A stretch of DNA of 59,241 nucleotides from Psychroflexus halocasei. GTDB lineage: Bacteria > Bacteroidota > Bacteroidia > Flavobacteriales > Flavobacteriaceae. The translations under genes and the position numbers were made by a program. The DNA is taken from contig NZ_FNQF01000010.1 in assembly GCF_900107595.1 (NCBI RefSeq), forward strand, positions 1-59,241, read 5' to 3'. A model generated the notes under the pieces. That model had not been told where the DNA came from. It searched no databases and saw only the letters and a list, made by a program, of their open reading frames with translations. Below are positions 44,955 to 53,444 of the stretch, piece after piece (positions within the stretch are counted from its first letter, which is position 1; every line of letters starts with the position of its first letter).

Positions 44955-46862
44955 GTGATCGAACTTCTTAAAAGCAGATTAAGACGTCAAACACCGCGTT
45001 GGTTAATTTTTATAATTGACCTTCATGTTGTTTTAATGACTTTTTTACCTGCTTACTTTTTGATTTTTAAGCTGCACTGGGAACCTTTTTCAACCAGTTT
45101 TATCAAGTTGATTTGTGCAACCCTCATTGTGTACGCTATTTTATTCGTAATCTTCAAAACTTACAGAGGGATTATTCGTCATACAGGCTTTAATGATATG
45201 CTTAGAGTTTTGTGGGTAGGACTTACAGCGCTTATATTGCTATCTATATATGTTTCACTTTTAGACTTTAATTCGTCTAAAATGATATACTCGATATTAG
45301 TGGTTCATTTTTTAATCAACAGTATGAGCCTGATTTTTTTAAGATTTGCTTACAAGTCAATTTATTTTCAATACATACAGGCAAAGTCAAGCCAAAAAAA
45401 AGTAATGATCTACGGTGCGGGCGAGTCAGGAATTATAACGTACAATGCCTTGTCAAATGAAAGAGGTCTAGCTAAAAACATCGTTGGGTTTATTGATGAT
45501 AACCCAAAAGTACAGAAAAATAAAATCAACGGAAAGTCAGTTTATTCTCCAAGCATCATTGATTTAGAGTTTATTGAAAAGAATCATATAAAAGAAATTA
45601 TTTTTTCAATTCAGAATATATCTTCTAAAAATTTAAATAATTTAGTTTCAAACTTTGAAAACTTCCCCGTTAATCTAAAAATAGTTCCTCCGCTCAGAAA
45701 TTGGATAGATGGCGATTTAAAAGCACAACAAATTAAAGATATTCGTATTGAAGATTTATTAAGTCGAGATCCTATTCAATTAAAAAAAGAAAGCGTCTCT
45801 AAACAGTTAGAAGATCAGGTTGTCTTAGTCACAGGTGGAGCAGGGTCTATTGGTAGTGAGATAGTTAGCCAGATACTGAATTATCCATGCAAAAAGATTG
45901 TATTAGTTGACCAAGCCGAAACCCCAGTTTATGATATTCAGCAAACATGCTTAGCAAGGCGCAATGAGGATTTACCGGAAATCATATTTGTTGTAGCTGA
46001 TGTAAGAGATCAAAAAAGAATGGAATCGCTATTTAAGAAACATAAGCCTGACGTGGTTTACCATGCAGCTGCCTACAAACATGTTCCTTTAATGGAGAGT
46101 AACCCTTATGAGGCATCAAGTACCAATATTTTAGGAACAATTAATATTATAGACTGCGCAATTGCTTTTAAAACTAAAAAATTTGTGATGGTCTCTACAG
46201 ACAAAGCTGTTAATCCTACAAATGTGATGGGAGCTACTAAAAGGATAGCAGAATTATATGTGTCGAAAGTTTCAAAAAAACAAAATCAAACAAAATTTAT
46301 AACAACGAGATTCGGAAATGTTCTAGGCAGTAATGGCTCTGTGATTCCTTTATTTAAAAAACAAATAATGAATGGAGGCCCTTTAACAGTCACGCATAAA
46401 GATGTTACACGCTATTTTATGACTATACCTGAAGCTTGTCAGCTTGTATTGGAAGCTGGAGCAATGGGTGAAGGAGGGGAGATTTATGTATTTGATATGG
46501 GAGAAAGCGTCAAAATTTATGACCTTGCCAAAAGAATGATTCAGCTCAGCGGATTGCAATATCCTAATGATATTGACATTAAGATCGTTGGTTTACGTCC
46601 TGGAGAAAAAGTTTATGAAGAATTATTGGCTGATGGTGAAAATACAATAGCAACACATCACGAAAAAATATTAATAGCAAAAGCAAGGGATAATAATATC
46701 AAAAACTTTGAAACCATTTTAGACAAACTAATTCAATTTGAAATTGAAGCAGATGAGGAAAGTATGAATATGGAGTTAGTTGACATCATAAAGAAATTAG
46801 CACCAGAATATATTTCTCAAAACTCAATTTACCAAAGTTTAGACCCAAAAAGAGCTGGATAA
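44955..46862 (+). CDS. pglF: UDP-GlcNAc 4,6-dehydratase, membrane-bound (PglF/CapD/WbpM family)
   Basis: A 635-residue protein if started at GTG 44955. Four membrane segments occupy roughly residues 20-150, then comes a CoA-binding-like Rossmann region (MIYGAGESG) and the catalytic SDR domain with GGAGSIGSEI. The catalytic part reads STDKAVNPTNVMGATKR, where the usual Tyr is Met, as is typical of the PglF/WbpM group. It produces UDP-4-keto-6-deoxy-GlcNAc, the substrate of the PglE-like enzyme directly upstream. Confidence 0.9.
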   Translation: MIELLKSRLRRQTPRWLIFIIDLHVVLMTFLPAYFLIFKLHWEPFSTSFIKLICATLIVYAILFVIFKTYRGIIRHTGFNDMLRVLWVGLTALILLSIYVSLLDFNSSKMIYSILVVHFLINSMSLIFLRFAYKSIYFQYIQAKSSQKKVMIYGAGESGIITYNALSNERGLAKNIVGFIDDNPKVQKNKINGKSVYSPSIIDLEFIEKNHIKEIIFSIQNISSKNLNNLVSNFENFPVNLKIVPPLRNWIDGDLKAQQIKDIRIEDLLSRDPIQLKKESVSKQLEDQVVLVTGGAGSIGSEIVSQILNYPCKKIVLVDQAETPVYDIQQTCLARRNEDLPEIIFVVADVRDQKRMESLFKKHKPDVVYHAAAYKHVPLMESNPYEASSTNILGTINIIDCAIAFKTKKFVMVSTDKAVNPTNVMGATKRIAELYVSKVSKKQNQTKFITTRFGNVLGSNGSVIPLFKKQIMNGGPLTVTHKDVTRYFMTIPEACQLVLEAGAMGEGGEIYVFDMGESVKIYDLAKRMIQLSGLQYPNDIDIKIVGLRPGEKVYEELLADGENTIATHHEKILIAKARDNNIKNFETILDKLIQFEIEADEESMNMELVDIIKKLAPEYISQNSIYQSLDPKRAG

Positions 46863-46951
46863 ATTAATCTAAATTAAGTAATCCTTAACATTAACCCTTA
46901 AGAATCAATTAAATGTTAATTGGAATTTAGGTTTTGTGTGTAATTAATATA

Positions 46952-46959
46952 TATATTTG
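46952..46959 (+). promoter_or_regulatory. -7 box of the OmpA-family gene
   Basis: TATATTTG is a perfect TAnnTTTG box 25 bases before the ATG at 46985. It rules out in-frame starts further upstream. Confidence 0.6.
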
Positions 46960-46984
46960 TAAAATAATCAAAATGAAGATAATT

Positions 46985-48289
46985 ATGAAAAAAGTTACAT
47001 TTTTAGGCTTGGCGATGCTGCTAGGAGTTTCAATCGCACAAGCACAGACACCAATGTCTGAATCTGTTCAAGAAAAAAGCATGGACTATAACAAATGGTC
47101 TATCAATGCCAATGTTGGTTTATTAACAGCCTCTGGTCCATACATAAGTGGTCATTCAGACTACTTATCTGATCTTACCTATGGATTAGGTGTGCGTTAC
47201 ATGTTTAATGATAAAGTTGGTTTAATGGTAGATGGTGCTTTCGCAAAAGTTGAAAGCGACGAACATTCTGCTTTTGACTTTAGCACAAAATATTCACGCG
47301 TTGGTTTACAAGGTGTCGTTAATTTAGGCTCAGTTCTAAATTTCAATACTTTCACAAATCGTTTAGGTTTATTAGCTCATGCTGGTGCTGGAGCAACTTT
47401 TTTATCTTATGATGACGGCGCTTTAGCTGACAATGAGAAAGCAGTTCACTTAATACTTGGTTTTACACCACAGTTTAGAGTTAGCGATCGTGTTTCTCTA
47501 TTTCTTGATGTTGCTATGCAAGGTAACTTAAAGCAAGATATAACTATGGATGGAATGCAATACACAAGAGGTTCTTCAACTCATGGATTTGACGGAATGG
47601 TAACAACGCTTTCTGCAGGTATCTCTGTTTACTTAGGTGGTAATCAATATCACGCTGATTGGGCGGCTGCTGGTAAAGCTAATGAATTAGACAACCGTGT
47701 CACAAATACAGAAAACAAATTAGACGAAATTGAAGATAAAATGGCTGATGATGACCGTGATGGCATCCCTAACTATTTAGACGAAGAGCCAAACACTATT
47801 AATGGTGTTGCTGTAGATGCTAAAGGTAGAGCAGTTGATACTGATGGTAACGGTATTCCTGATGAGATTGATAAATCTTTACAAAAGAAATATATCACTA
47901 AATCAGAATTTGAAAACAACTACCAAGGTGGTGATGTCAATAGTGTAAAAGCTATGGCTAATTCAGGATTAATTAGTGTATTCTTCAAATTTGATAGTAC
48001 TCAACCAGAAGATCATTCTTATGCAGCAATCAATAAAATTGTATTGTACATGAAATCTAATGAAGGATCAACAGCTAAATTAACTGGCTATGCTGATCAA
48101 ATTGGTAACAAAAACTACAATATGCAACTTTCTAAAAAAAGAGCTAAATACGTTTATGATGTATTAGTTGCTTCAGGAATTAGCGAAGATCGTTTGTCTT
48201 ACGAAGGTGGAGGAATGGATTCTTCAGTAAATAAAGATTCTTCAAATGCTAGAAAATTAGTTAGAAGAGTTGTTTTTGAAATTAAGTAA
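46985..48289 (+). CDS. OmpA family outer membrane protein
   Basis: A 434-residue protein starting at the ATG that gives a clean signal peptide (MKKVTFLGLAMLLGVSIAQA). Residues about 30-220 form an N-terminal beta-barrel-like region. A linker holds acidic TSP3-like calcium motifs (DDRDGIPNYLD, DTDGNGIPDEID), and the C-terminal OmpA domain (about 310-434) binds peptidoglycan, with LTGYADQIGNKNYNMQLSKKRA as its core. It stabilises the envelope. It is monocistronic, with a promoter box and a strong terminator. Confidence 0.93.
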   Translation: MKKVTFLGLAMLLGVSIAQAQTPMSESVQEKSMDYNKWSINANVGLLTASGPYISGHSDYLSDLTYGLGVRYMFNDKVGLMVDGAFAKVESDEHSAFDFSTKYSRVGLQGVVNLGSVLNFNTFTNRLGLLAHAGAGATFLSYDDGALADNEKAVHLILGFTPQFRVSDRVSLFLDVAMQGNLKQDITMDGMQYTRGSSTHGFDGMVTTLSAGISVYLGGNQYHADWAAAGKANELDNRVTNTENKLDEIEDKMADDDRDGIPNYLDEEPNTINGVAVDAKGRAVDTDGNGIPDEIDKSLQKKYITKSEFENNYQGGDVNSVKAMANSGLISVFFKFDSTQPEDHSYAAINKIVLYMKSNEGSTAKLTGYADQIGNKNYNMQLSKKRAKYVYDVLVASGISEDRLSYEGGGMDSSVNKDSSNARKLVRRVVFEIK

Positions 48290-48313
48290 TTTACTTACAT
48301 ATTTTTAAATAAA

Positions 48314-48346
48314 GACACCTTTCGGAAACGGAAGGTGTTTTTTTTA
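48314..48346 (+). terminator. Terminator after the OmpA-family gene
   Basis: Inverted repeat ACACCTTTC...GGAAGGTGT followed by eight T. Confidence 0.85.
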
Positions 48347-48771
48347 TCGTAGTTGTTAGTGTTTTATAGATTTTAGATAATAGAAGAAAGATATGAGAGA
48401 TGAAAAATTCAAAATTTAGAATTCAAAATTTAAAATTGTTAAACCGATTCCACCATGACACGAATAAACGAAAAAGCAGACCTTAGACAATAGATGCAAG
48501 ATGTAGGAAACAAGAAATCGAACTTGAAATTGAAAAGTAACTGTCAGTTCGAGTATTTTTTTGTAGTGATAACGGAGAAAACAATGTATCGAGAACAGAA
48601 TTAGTTTTGAGTCAAATGATTATGGGTCGTGAGTCAAAGAGTAACTAGTAATTAGTAGGGAGAAGGTAATAGGTAGTAAGTGAGAGGTAGGTTTTAAGTC
48701 AACGAGTTTTTGAGTTAATGAGTTTTTGGGTCATTCAAAATTTATAATTCAGAATTTTAAATTTAAAGATT
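48347..48771. repeat. Gene-free DNA with heptad words and a partial MITE-like copy
   Basis: AT-type words (TTCAAAA, TTTAGAA, TTCAAAA, TTTAAAA; about 48401-48437) run in period 7. At 48541-48601 the left half of the element at 44454 recurs. The rest is GTGAGT/TAGTAA-type words. Confidence 0.6.
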
Positions 48772-48994
48772 CGGCCTATTTTTTATGTTTTTTTGAAAAC
48801 TAGAAAGCGCTGAGAAAGGCAGAGGGAGCAATCTGCGAGTGAAACGGTTCGCGTTGCGGGGCAAAGCATCTTTAGCTAGTTTTTAGAAACAGGAAAATAA
48901 GCCTAGTCCCGACCCTTCGGGGTGCTTCTTTTCGGCAATGGAAAAGAAGAGAGAATATCAATAGAAGTTCCTTTCATTTTGCCTTGACGCAAAA
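48772..48994. repeat. Long dispersed repeat, module B, copy 2
   Basis: Closely similar to 11011-11230. A REP-like core CCCGACCCTTCGGGGTG (48905-48921) replaces part of the middle of copy 1. Confidence 0.75.
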
Positions 48995-49020
48995 CGAAAC
49001 AAAAAGTCAAGAATAAGAAA

Positions 49021-49180
49021 AGGAAATTTTCACTTCACTATCGTTTTGTGAAACCGCTGCTCAAACTGCGCTACATGCTATTTTTTGCAAAAAATCAAAA
49101 AGCACTTCCGCTTGTTTGACAGGCTATTTCTGATATTATTCCATTATACAAATAATCGAATACACGAAAAACGAATCACG
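49021..49180. repeat. Direct repeat, module C, copy 1
   Basis: About 160 bases, nearly identical to 49598-49760. Landmarks are AAACCGCTGCTCAAACTGCG, CTACATGCTATTTTTTGCAA and CTTGTTTGACAG. Confidence 0.8.
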
Positions 49181-49560
49181 AATCACGAAACACGAAACAC
49201 GAAACACGATTCACTAATCACGAAAAACAGATAAAAGAATTAGTCTTGGGTTTAATAGTAACTAGTAATTAGTAATGAGTAACTAAGAACGGAAAACTGA
49301 CAACAGACAACCGACTACACGAATAGTCGAATAAACGATTACACGAAAAAACGAAAAACTATAAACAATAAACTGAAAACGGTAAACTGAAAACAGATAA
49401 CCGAAAACTGACAACCGGAAACTGAAAACAGAATTAATCATGGGTCAAATAGTCTTGGGTCGTGAGTCTTGTGAGTCGAATAACGGATTCACAATTCACC
49501 AATCACTGAGAACAGGATAACCGAAAACTCATAAATTGTATCCCTTTCATTTTTTCCAAT
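49181..49560. repeat. Heptad-word tract
   Basis: Words such as CACGAAA, CACGATT, then ACTGAAA, ACGGTAA, ACTGAAA, ACAGATA, ACCGAAA, ACTGACA, ACCGGAA, ACTGAAA, ACAGAAT (about 49371-49436) in unbroken period 7. Confidence 0.75.
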
Positions 49561-49597
49561 GATGAAAAAACGAAACAAAAAAATCTTAAATAATAAT

Positions 49598-49760
49598 AGG
49601 AAATTTTTACTCCGCTAAAGCTCCATAAAACCGCTGCTCAAACTGCGCTACATGCTATTTTTTGCAAAAAATCAAAAAGCACTTCCACTTGTTTGACAGA
49701 CTATTTCTTATATTATTCCATTATACTAATAATCGAATACACGAAAAACGAATCACGAAT
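49598..49760. repeat. Direct repeat, module C, copy 2
   Basis: Second copy of 49021-49180 with few substitutions. Its right end runs into CGAATCACGAATCACG heptads in both copies. Confidence 0.8.
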
Positions 49761-49941
49761 CACGAAAAACAGACAACCGACAACAGAAAACTGACAACCG
49801 AATCACAATTCACGAATCACGAAAAAACAGACAACCGACTACACGAATACTCGAATAAACGATTACACGAAAAACTAAAAACGATCAACTAAAAACGGTA
49901 AACTGAAAACAGATAACCGAGAAACCGACAACAAACAAACC
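49761..49941. repeat. Heptad-word tract before the ABC transporter genes
   Basis: GACAACC/GACAACA and GAATCAC/AATTCAC words, then ACTGAAA and ACAGATA words, run to the promoter of the permease gene. Confidence 0.65.
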
Positions 49942-49971
49942 TTGCTGTCTCATAAAAAAATCTTAATTTCG
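49942..49971 (+). promoter_or_regulatory. Promoter of wzm
   Basis: TTG (49942-49944), a 19-base spacer and TAATTTCG (49964-49971), 14 bases before the wzm start. It resembles the promoter before the pglF-like gene. Confidence 0.6.
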
Positions 49972-49985
49972 CTGATCAATCTAAC

Positions 49986-50879
49986 ATGAAAAAAGTGACG
50001 CATAGCAAAACCCAGCAATCATCGCTAGAGGATAAAGAATGGCTCTACGAAATCAATTCTGAAAAAGGTCTTTTAGATTTTAATTTTAAAGAAATTTGGC
50101 GTTATCGTGACTTGCTCATGCTTTTCGTTAAGCGTGATATCGTGACCGTTTATAAACAAACAATACTCGGACCACTTTGGTACTTGATTCAACCGTTGTT
50201 TACATCGGTTATTTTTACCTTAATTTTTAATAATGTCGCCAACGTCAGTACAGGTGTGGTGCCTAGCTTTTTATTTAACCTCGCTGGTATTACCGCCTGG
50301 AACTATTTTAAAGAATGCCTTAACGGCACATCTGGCACATTTACAAAAAACCAAAACATCTTCGGTAAAGTTTATTTTCCGCGAGTCATTATGCCAATGT
50401 CAATCACGGTTTCCAACCTCTTGAAGTTTTTTATACAACTCAGTATTTTCGTCGGATTCTATATTTATTATGTCGCTCAAGGCGCAAACGTATCACCAAA
50501 TGCAAGTCTGATTCTTTTCCCGGTTTATATCTTAATGATGGCACTTTCAGGCTTAGGACTCGGGATGGTCATTTCAGCATTTACCACCAAGTACCGCGAC
50601 TTAACAAAGCTACTCACTTTTGCAGTTCAGTTGCTCATGTATCTCTCAGCAGTACCTTTTCCTATGCAAAAAGTACGTGACGATTTACCAGAATATTACT
50701 GGGCTTTTAAATACAACCCAATTGCACAAATTATTGAAGGATTTAGATATATGACACTCGATACAGGACTCTTTTCATGGCTTGGCTTTGCCTATGCCTT
50801 AAGCTTTTCTGTACTCGTTTTCCTTGTCGGACTCGTTATTTTTAACAGAACCGAGAAGAATTTTATTGATACTGTTTAG
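49986..50879 (+). CDS. wzm: ABC polysaccharide exporter permease (Wzm)
   Basis: A 297-residue inner membrane protein of the ABC-2 family with six hydrophobic segments between about residues 60 and 290. The coupling-region motif WRYRDLLMLFVKRDIVTVYKQT and the GPLWYLIQPL block are typical of Wzm/RfbA-type permeases. It would export a finished undecaprenyl-linked polysaccharide with its ATPase partner. That partner (51525) is about 650 bases away, separated by an inserted four-helix-bundle gene and repeats. Confidence 0.93.
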   Translation: MKKVTHSKTQQSSLEDKEWLYEINSEKGLLDFNFKEIWRYRDLLMLFVKRDIVTVYKQTILGPLWYLIQPLFTSVIFTLIFNNVANVSTGVVPSFLFNLAGITAWNYFKECLNGTSGTFTKNQNIFGKVYFPRVIMPMSITVSNLLKFFIQLSIFVGFYIYYVAQGANVSPNASLILFPVYILMMALSGLGLGMVISAFTTKYRDLTKLLTFAVQLLMYLSAVPFPMQKVRDDLPEYYWAFKYNPIAQIIEGFRYMTLDTGLFSWLGFAYALSFSVLVFLVGLVIFNRTEKNFIDTV

Positions 50880-50954
50880 TGGTGAGTGGTGACTAGTGAA
50901 TGGTGAGTAGTCGAGTCACGAATCACAAATCACTGATAAACAAATTTGTTGGAT
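50880..50954. repeat. Strand-switching heptad tract between wzm and a four-helix-bundle gene
   Basis: Reads AGTGGTG AGTGGTG ACTAGTG AATGGTG AGTAGTC and then GAGTCAC GAATCAC AAATCAC (about 50878-50933). GTG-ending words give way to CAC-ending words, their reverse complements, without losing the 7-base phase. Confidence 0.8.
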
Positions 50955-51308
50955 ATGGATCATAAAGATTTAGATGTTTGGAAAGAGTCTATGAAGTTAA
51001 CATCACTGGCTTATAATTTGGCAAACGAAATGCCAGATAGTGAACGTTATGTTTTAAAATCTCAGTTTTTGAGATCAGCTATTTCAGTTCCATCTAATAT
51101 TTCAGAAGGCGCAGGGAGAGAATCGGATAAAGAGCTTTTAAGGTTTTTAAGTATAAGTTTAGGTTCTTTAGCTGAATTAGAAACTCAATATTTGATTGCT
51201 ATTGATCAAAAATACATTCAGAAATCTATTACATTTGAAAAACAAATTACGAATACTAGAAAGTTAATATTTGGTTTTAGAAATTACATAAGAAGAAAAA
51301 ATGACTAG
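50955..51308 (+). CDS. Four-helix-bundle protein (S23/IVS-protein family), copy 2
   Basis: A 117-residue helical protein starting at the ATG MDHKDLDVWKESM; a TTG three codons upstream is less likely. The family core FLRSAISVPSNISEGAGRES and FLSISLGSLAELETQY is intact. It splits the wzm-wzt pair and is bracketed by strand-switching heptad tracts on both sides. The function is unknown; context suggests a passenger gene rather than a transporter part. Confidence 0.85.
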   Translation: MDHKDLDVWKESMKLTSLAYNLANEMPDSERYVLKSQFLRSAISVPSNISEGAGRESDKELLRFLSISLGSLAELETQYLIAIDQKYIQKSITFEKQITNTRKLIFGFRNYIRRKND

Positions 51309-51524
51309 TGGTGGATAGTGAATGGTGAGTAGTGACTGGTGAATAGTGAGTAGTCGAGTCACGAATCACAAATCACAGACAACGAATCACGAATCACGAG
51401 TTATGGTGAGTGGTGAATAGTAAAAACATGAATCACAAATCACGAATTATAGTGAGTAGTCGAATCACGAAATCACAGACAACGGAATCACAGACAACAA
51501 ATCACGAAAAAACAAATCACTGAC
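51309..51524. repeat. Strand-switching heptad tract between a four-helix-bundle gene and wzt
   Basis: GTGAATG GTGAGTA GTGACTG GTGAATA GTGAGTA turns into CACGAAT CACAAAT CACAGAC. Then GTG-type words return (about 51404-51420), followed by CAC-type, GTG-type and CAC-type words again. At least two full sense/antisense alternations fit in about 200 bases. Confidence 0.8.
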
Positions 51525-52778
51525 ATGAACACCATCCTAACCGCCAGAAACATCTCAAAACAATACCGCCTTGGTTTGGTGGGTACTGGTACATTGAGTC
51601 ATGATCTTAACAGGTTTTTGCACCGCATACGCGGGAAAGAAGATCCGTATTTGAAAATTGGTGCTGAAAACGACAGAGCTTCAAAAGCGAAAGAAGATTA
51701 TGTATGGGCGCTGCGCGACATTAATTTTGATGTGAAAGAAGGCGAAGTTTTAGGCATTATTGGCAAAAATGGCGCTGGGAAATCAACCTTATTAAAAATA
51801 TTATCACGGGTAACCATGCCCACCACAGGCAGCATCAAAACCAAAGGCCGTATTGCCTCTTTACTGGAAGTTGGTACAGGCTTTCACCCAGAGCTGACTG
51901 GCCGTGAAAATATTTATCTGAACGGTGCAATTTTGGGCATGACCAAATCAGAAATACAAGAAAAAGAAGAAGAAATTATCGATTTCTCTGGCTGTGCCAT
52001 GTATATTGACACGCCAGTAAAGCGCTACTCATCAGGGATGCGCGTGCGACTCGCCTTTGCGGTGGCGGCACACCTTGAGCCAGATATTTTGGTGGTTGAT
52101 GAAGTTTTGGCCGTTGGCGATGCCGAGTTTCAGAAAAAAGCCATTGGCAAAATGAAAGACATTTCAGGCACAGGCGGACGTACGGTTTTGTTTGTGAGCC
52201 ACAATATGGCAGCAGTAAAGAGTTTATGCACCAGAGGCGTTGTACTCGAAAACGGAACTTCCGTTTTTGAAGGTTCAGCTGAAGAAAGTGTGGATTATTA
52301 TTTGAAAATGGGAAATAAAAAAGGAGCAGAATATTTACGTTATTTTACTCCTGATGAATGTGAAAGTTTTAATTTTAGATTATATTCTTTTGGAGTAAAA
52401 GCCGCAAATAAAGAATTTGGTAGTACTATATTACGAAGTGATAAAATTGAATTTCACATTGAATTTGATAATTATTATCAAGAAAAACTCTTATTTGGTC
52501 TTAGGTTTAAAGATGAAAAAGGAGAGATTATTTTTGTAACTACTGATAGTGAATTTATTAGTTTTAAAAAAACTAAAACTAAATTAAAGTTAGAGATACC
52601 AAACTTCTTTTTTAATCAAGGAGTTTTCTTTGTTGATATTCAGGCAAATGATGGTAGAAATCTACTCATGCGATTTAGTGATGTGTTAAACTTTTCAGTA
52701 GTGCAAGAAACTGTGAAAGAAGGTTATTGGCAAGGTAAAACTCCAGGTCCTCTAAAACCAAATTTTAAATGGATTTAA
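51525..52778 (+). CDS. wzt: ABC polysaccharide exporter ATPase with C-terminal Wzt domain
   Basis: A 417-residue protein. The ATPase has Walker A GKNGAGKST (Lys86), signature YSSGMRVRLA (about 168-177), Walker B ILVVDEVLAVGD and switch His226. From about residue 265 a beta-sandwich Wzt_C domain follows, which in known systems binds the non-reducing-end modification of the polymer and sets export specificity. Base composition drops sharply from GC-richer to very AT-rich at the domain boundary (near 52320), so the gene looks like a mosaic. It is the partner of Wzm (49986). The next gene, a sulfotransferase, starts 1 base after its stop. Confidence 0.93.
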   Translation: MNTILTARNISKQYRLGLVGTGTLSHDLNRFLHRIRGKEDPYLKIGAENDRASKAKEDYVWALRDINFDVKEGEVLGIIGKNGAGKSTLLKILSRVTMPTTGSIKTKGRIASLLEVGTGFHPELTGRENIYLNGAILGMTKSEIQEKEEEIIDFSGCAMYIDTPVKRYSSGMRVRLAFAVAAHLEPDILVVDEVLAVGDAEFQKKAIGKMKDISGTGGRTVLFVSHNMAAVKSLCTRGVVLENGTSVFEGSAEESVDYYLKMGNKKGAEYLRYFTPDECESFNFRLYSFGVKAANKEFGSTILRSDKIEFHIEFDNYYQEKLLFGLRFKDEKGEIIFVTTDSEFISFKKTKTKLKLEIPNFFFNQGVFFVDIQANDGRNLLMRFSDVLNFSVVQETVKEGYWQGKTPGPLKPNFKWI

Positions 52779-52779
52779 T

Positions 52780-53433
52780 ATGATTTTTAAAAGAAAGGTT
52801 CAAAAATCTAAAGTTTTCTGTGTAGGTTTAAATAAAACAGGAACTACTTCTTTAGAAAAAGAAATGATGGATTTTGGGTACTCTGTTGGAAATCAGATGG
52901 ATGGGACTAGACTGACAAATGATTGGAAAAAAAGAGAGTTTTCACGAATAATAAAATTAGCAAAGACTGCTGATTTTTTTCAAGATGCTCCTTTTAGCTA
53001 TCCTTTCACTTATGTCATAATGGATCACTTTTTTCCTAAATCTAAATTTATACTTACAATACGAGACAACTCTGAACAGTGGACAGATTCATTAACGAAA
53101 TTTCATTCAAAATTATGGGGAGATGGTAAAAACCCTCTATCTAAAGAGGAGTTATTGAATGCTCCAGGTATTTATCCAGGTTTTAGATACGATGTTATTA
53201 AGTCTTTATTTGATGTAACCGATGATGACTTATACAACAAAAGAGTTTTAAGAAATTATTATAATCAGCACAACAATAATGTTAAAGAATACTTTCGTCA
53301 CAGGCCAAATGATTTATTAATTCTTAATATTTCTAAACCAACTGCATATATTGAATTATGTGATTTCTTAAATGAAAAACCAAGAAAAACTACTTTCAGT
53401 TGGGAGAACAAAACAGCTGATATAAAGAAATAA
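52780..53433 (+). CDS. Sulfotransferase family protein
   Basis: A 217-residue cytoplasmic enzyme. The PAPS-binding P-loop-like motif VGLNKTGTTSLEK is at about 15-27 and the 3'-phosphate region FILTIRDNSEQWTDSL at about 90-105. These fit the sulfotransferase family that moves sulfate from PAPS to a hydroxyl. It is as AT-rich as the Wzt C-terminal domain before it and nearly joined to it. A reasonable inference is sulfation of the exported glycan. Confidence 0.82.
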   Translation: MIFKRKVQKSKVFCVGLNKTGTTSLEKEMMDFGYSVGNQMDGTRLTNDWKKREFSRIIKLAKTADFFQDAPFSYPFTYVIMDHFFPKSKFILTIRDNSEQWTDSLTKFHSKLWGDGKNPLSKEELLNAPGIYPGFRYDVIKSLFDVTDDDLYNKRVLRNYYNQHNNNVKEYFRHRPNDLLILNISKPTAYIELCDFLNEKPRKTTFSWENKTADIKK

Positions 53434-53444
53434 TTTTATCAATT

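Noticed and set aside
46934-46984. Upstream starts for the OmpA-family gene
   Set aside because: They precede or overlap the -7 box or weaken the signal peptide; ATG 46985 gives a standard signal sequence.
49662-49892. Plus-strand frame of 76 codons
   Set aside because: It translates module C and heptad words; the copy of module C at 49021 does not keep the same frame as a gene would.
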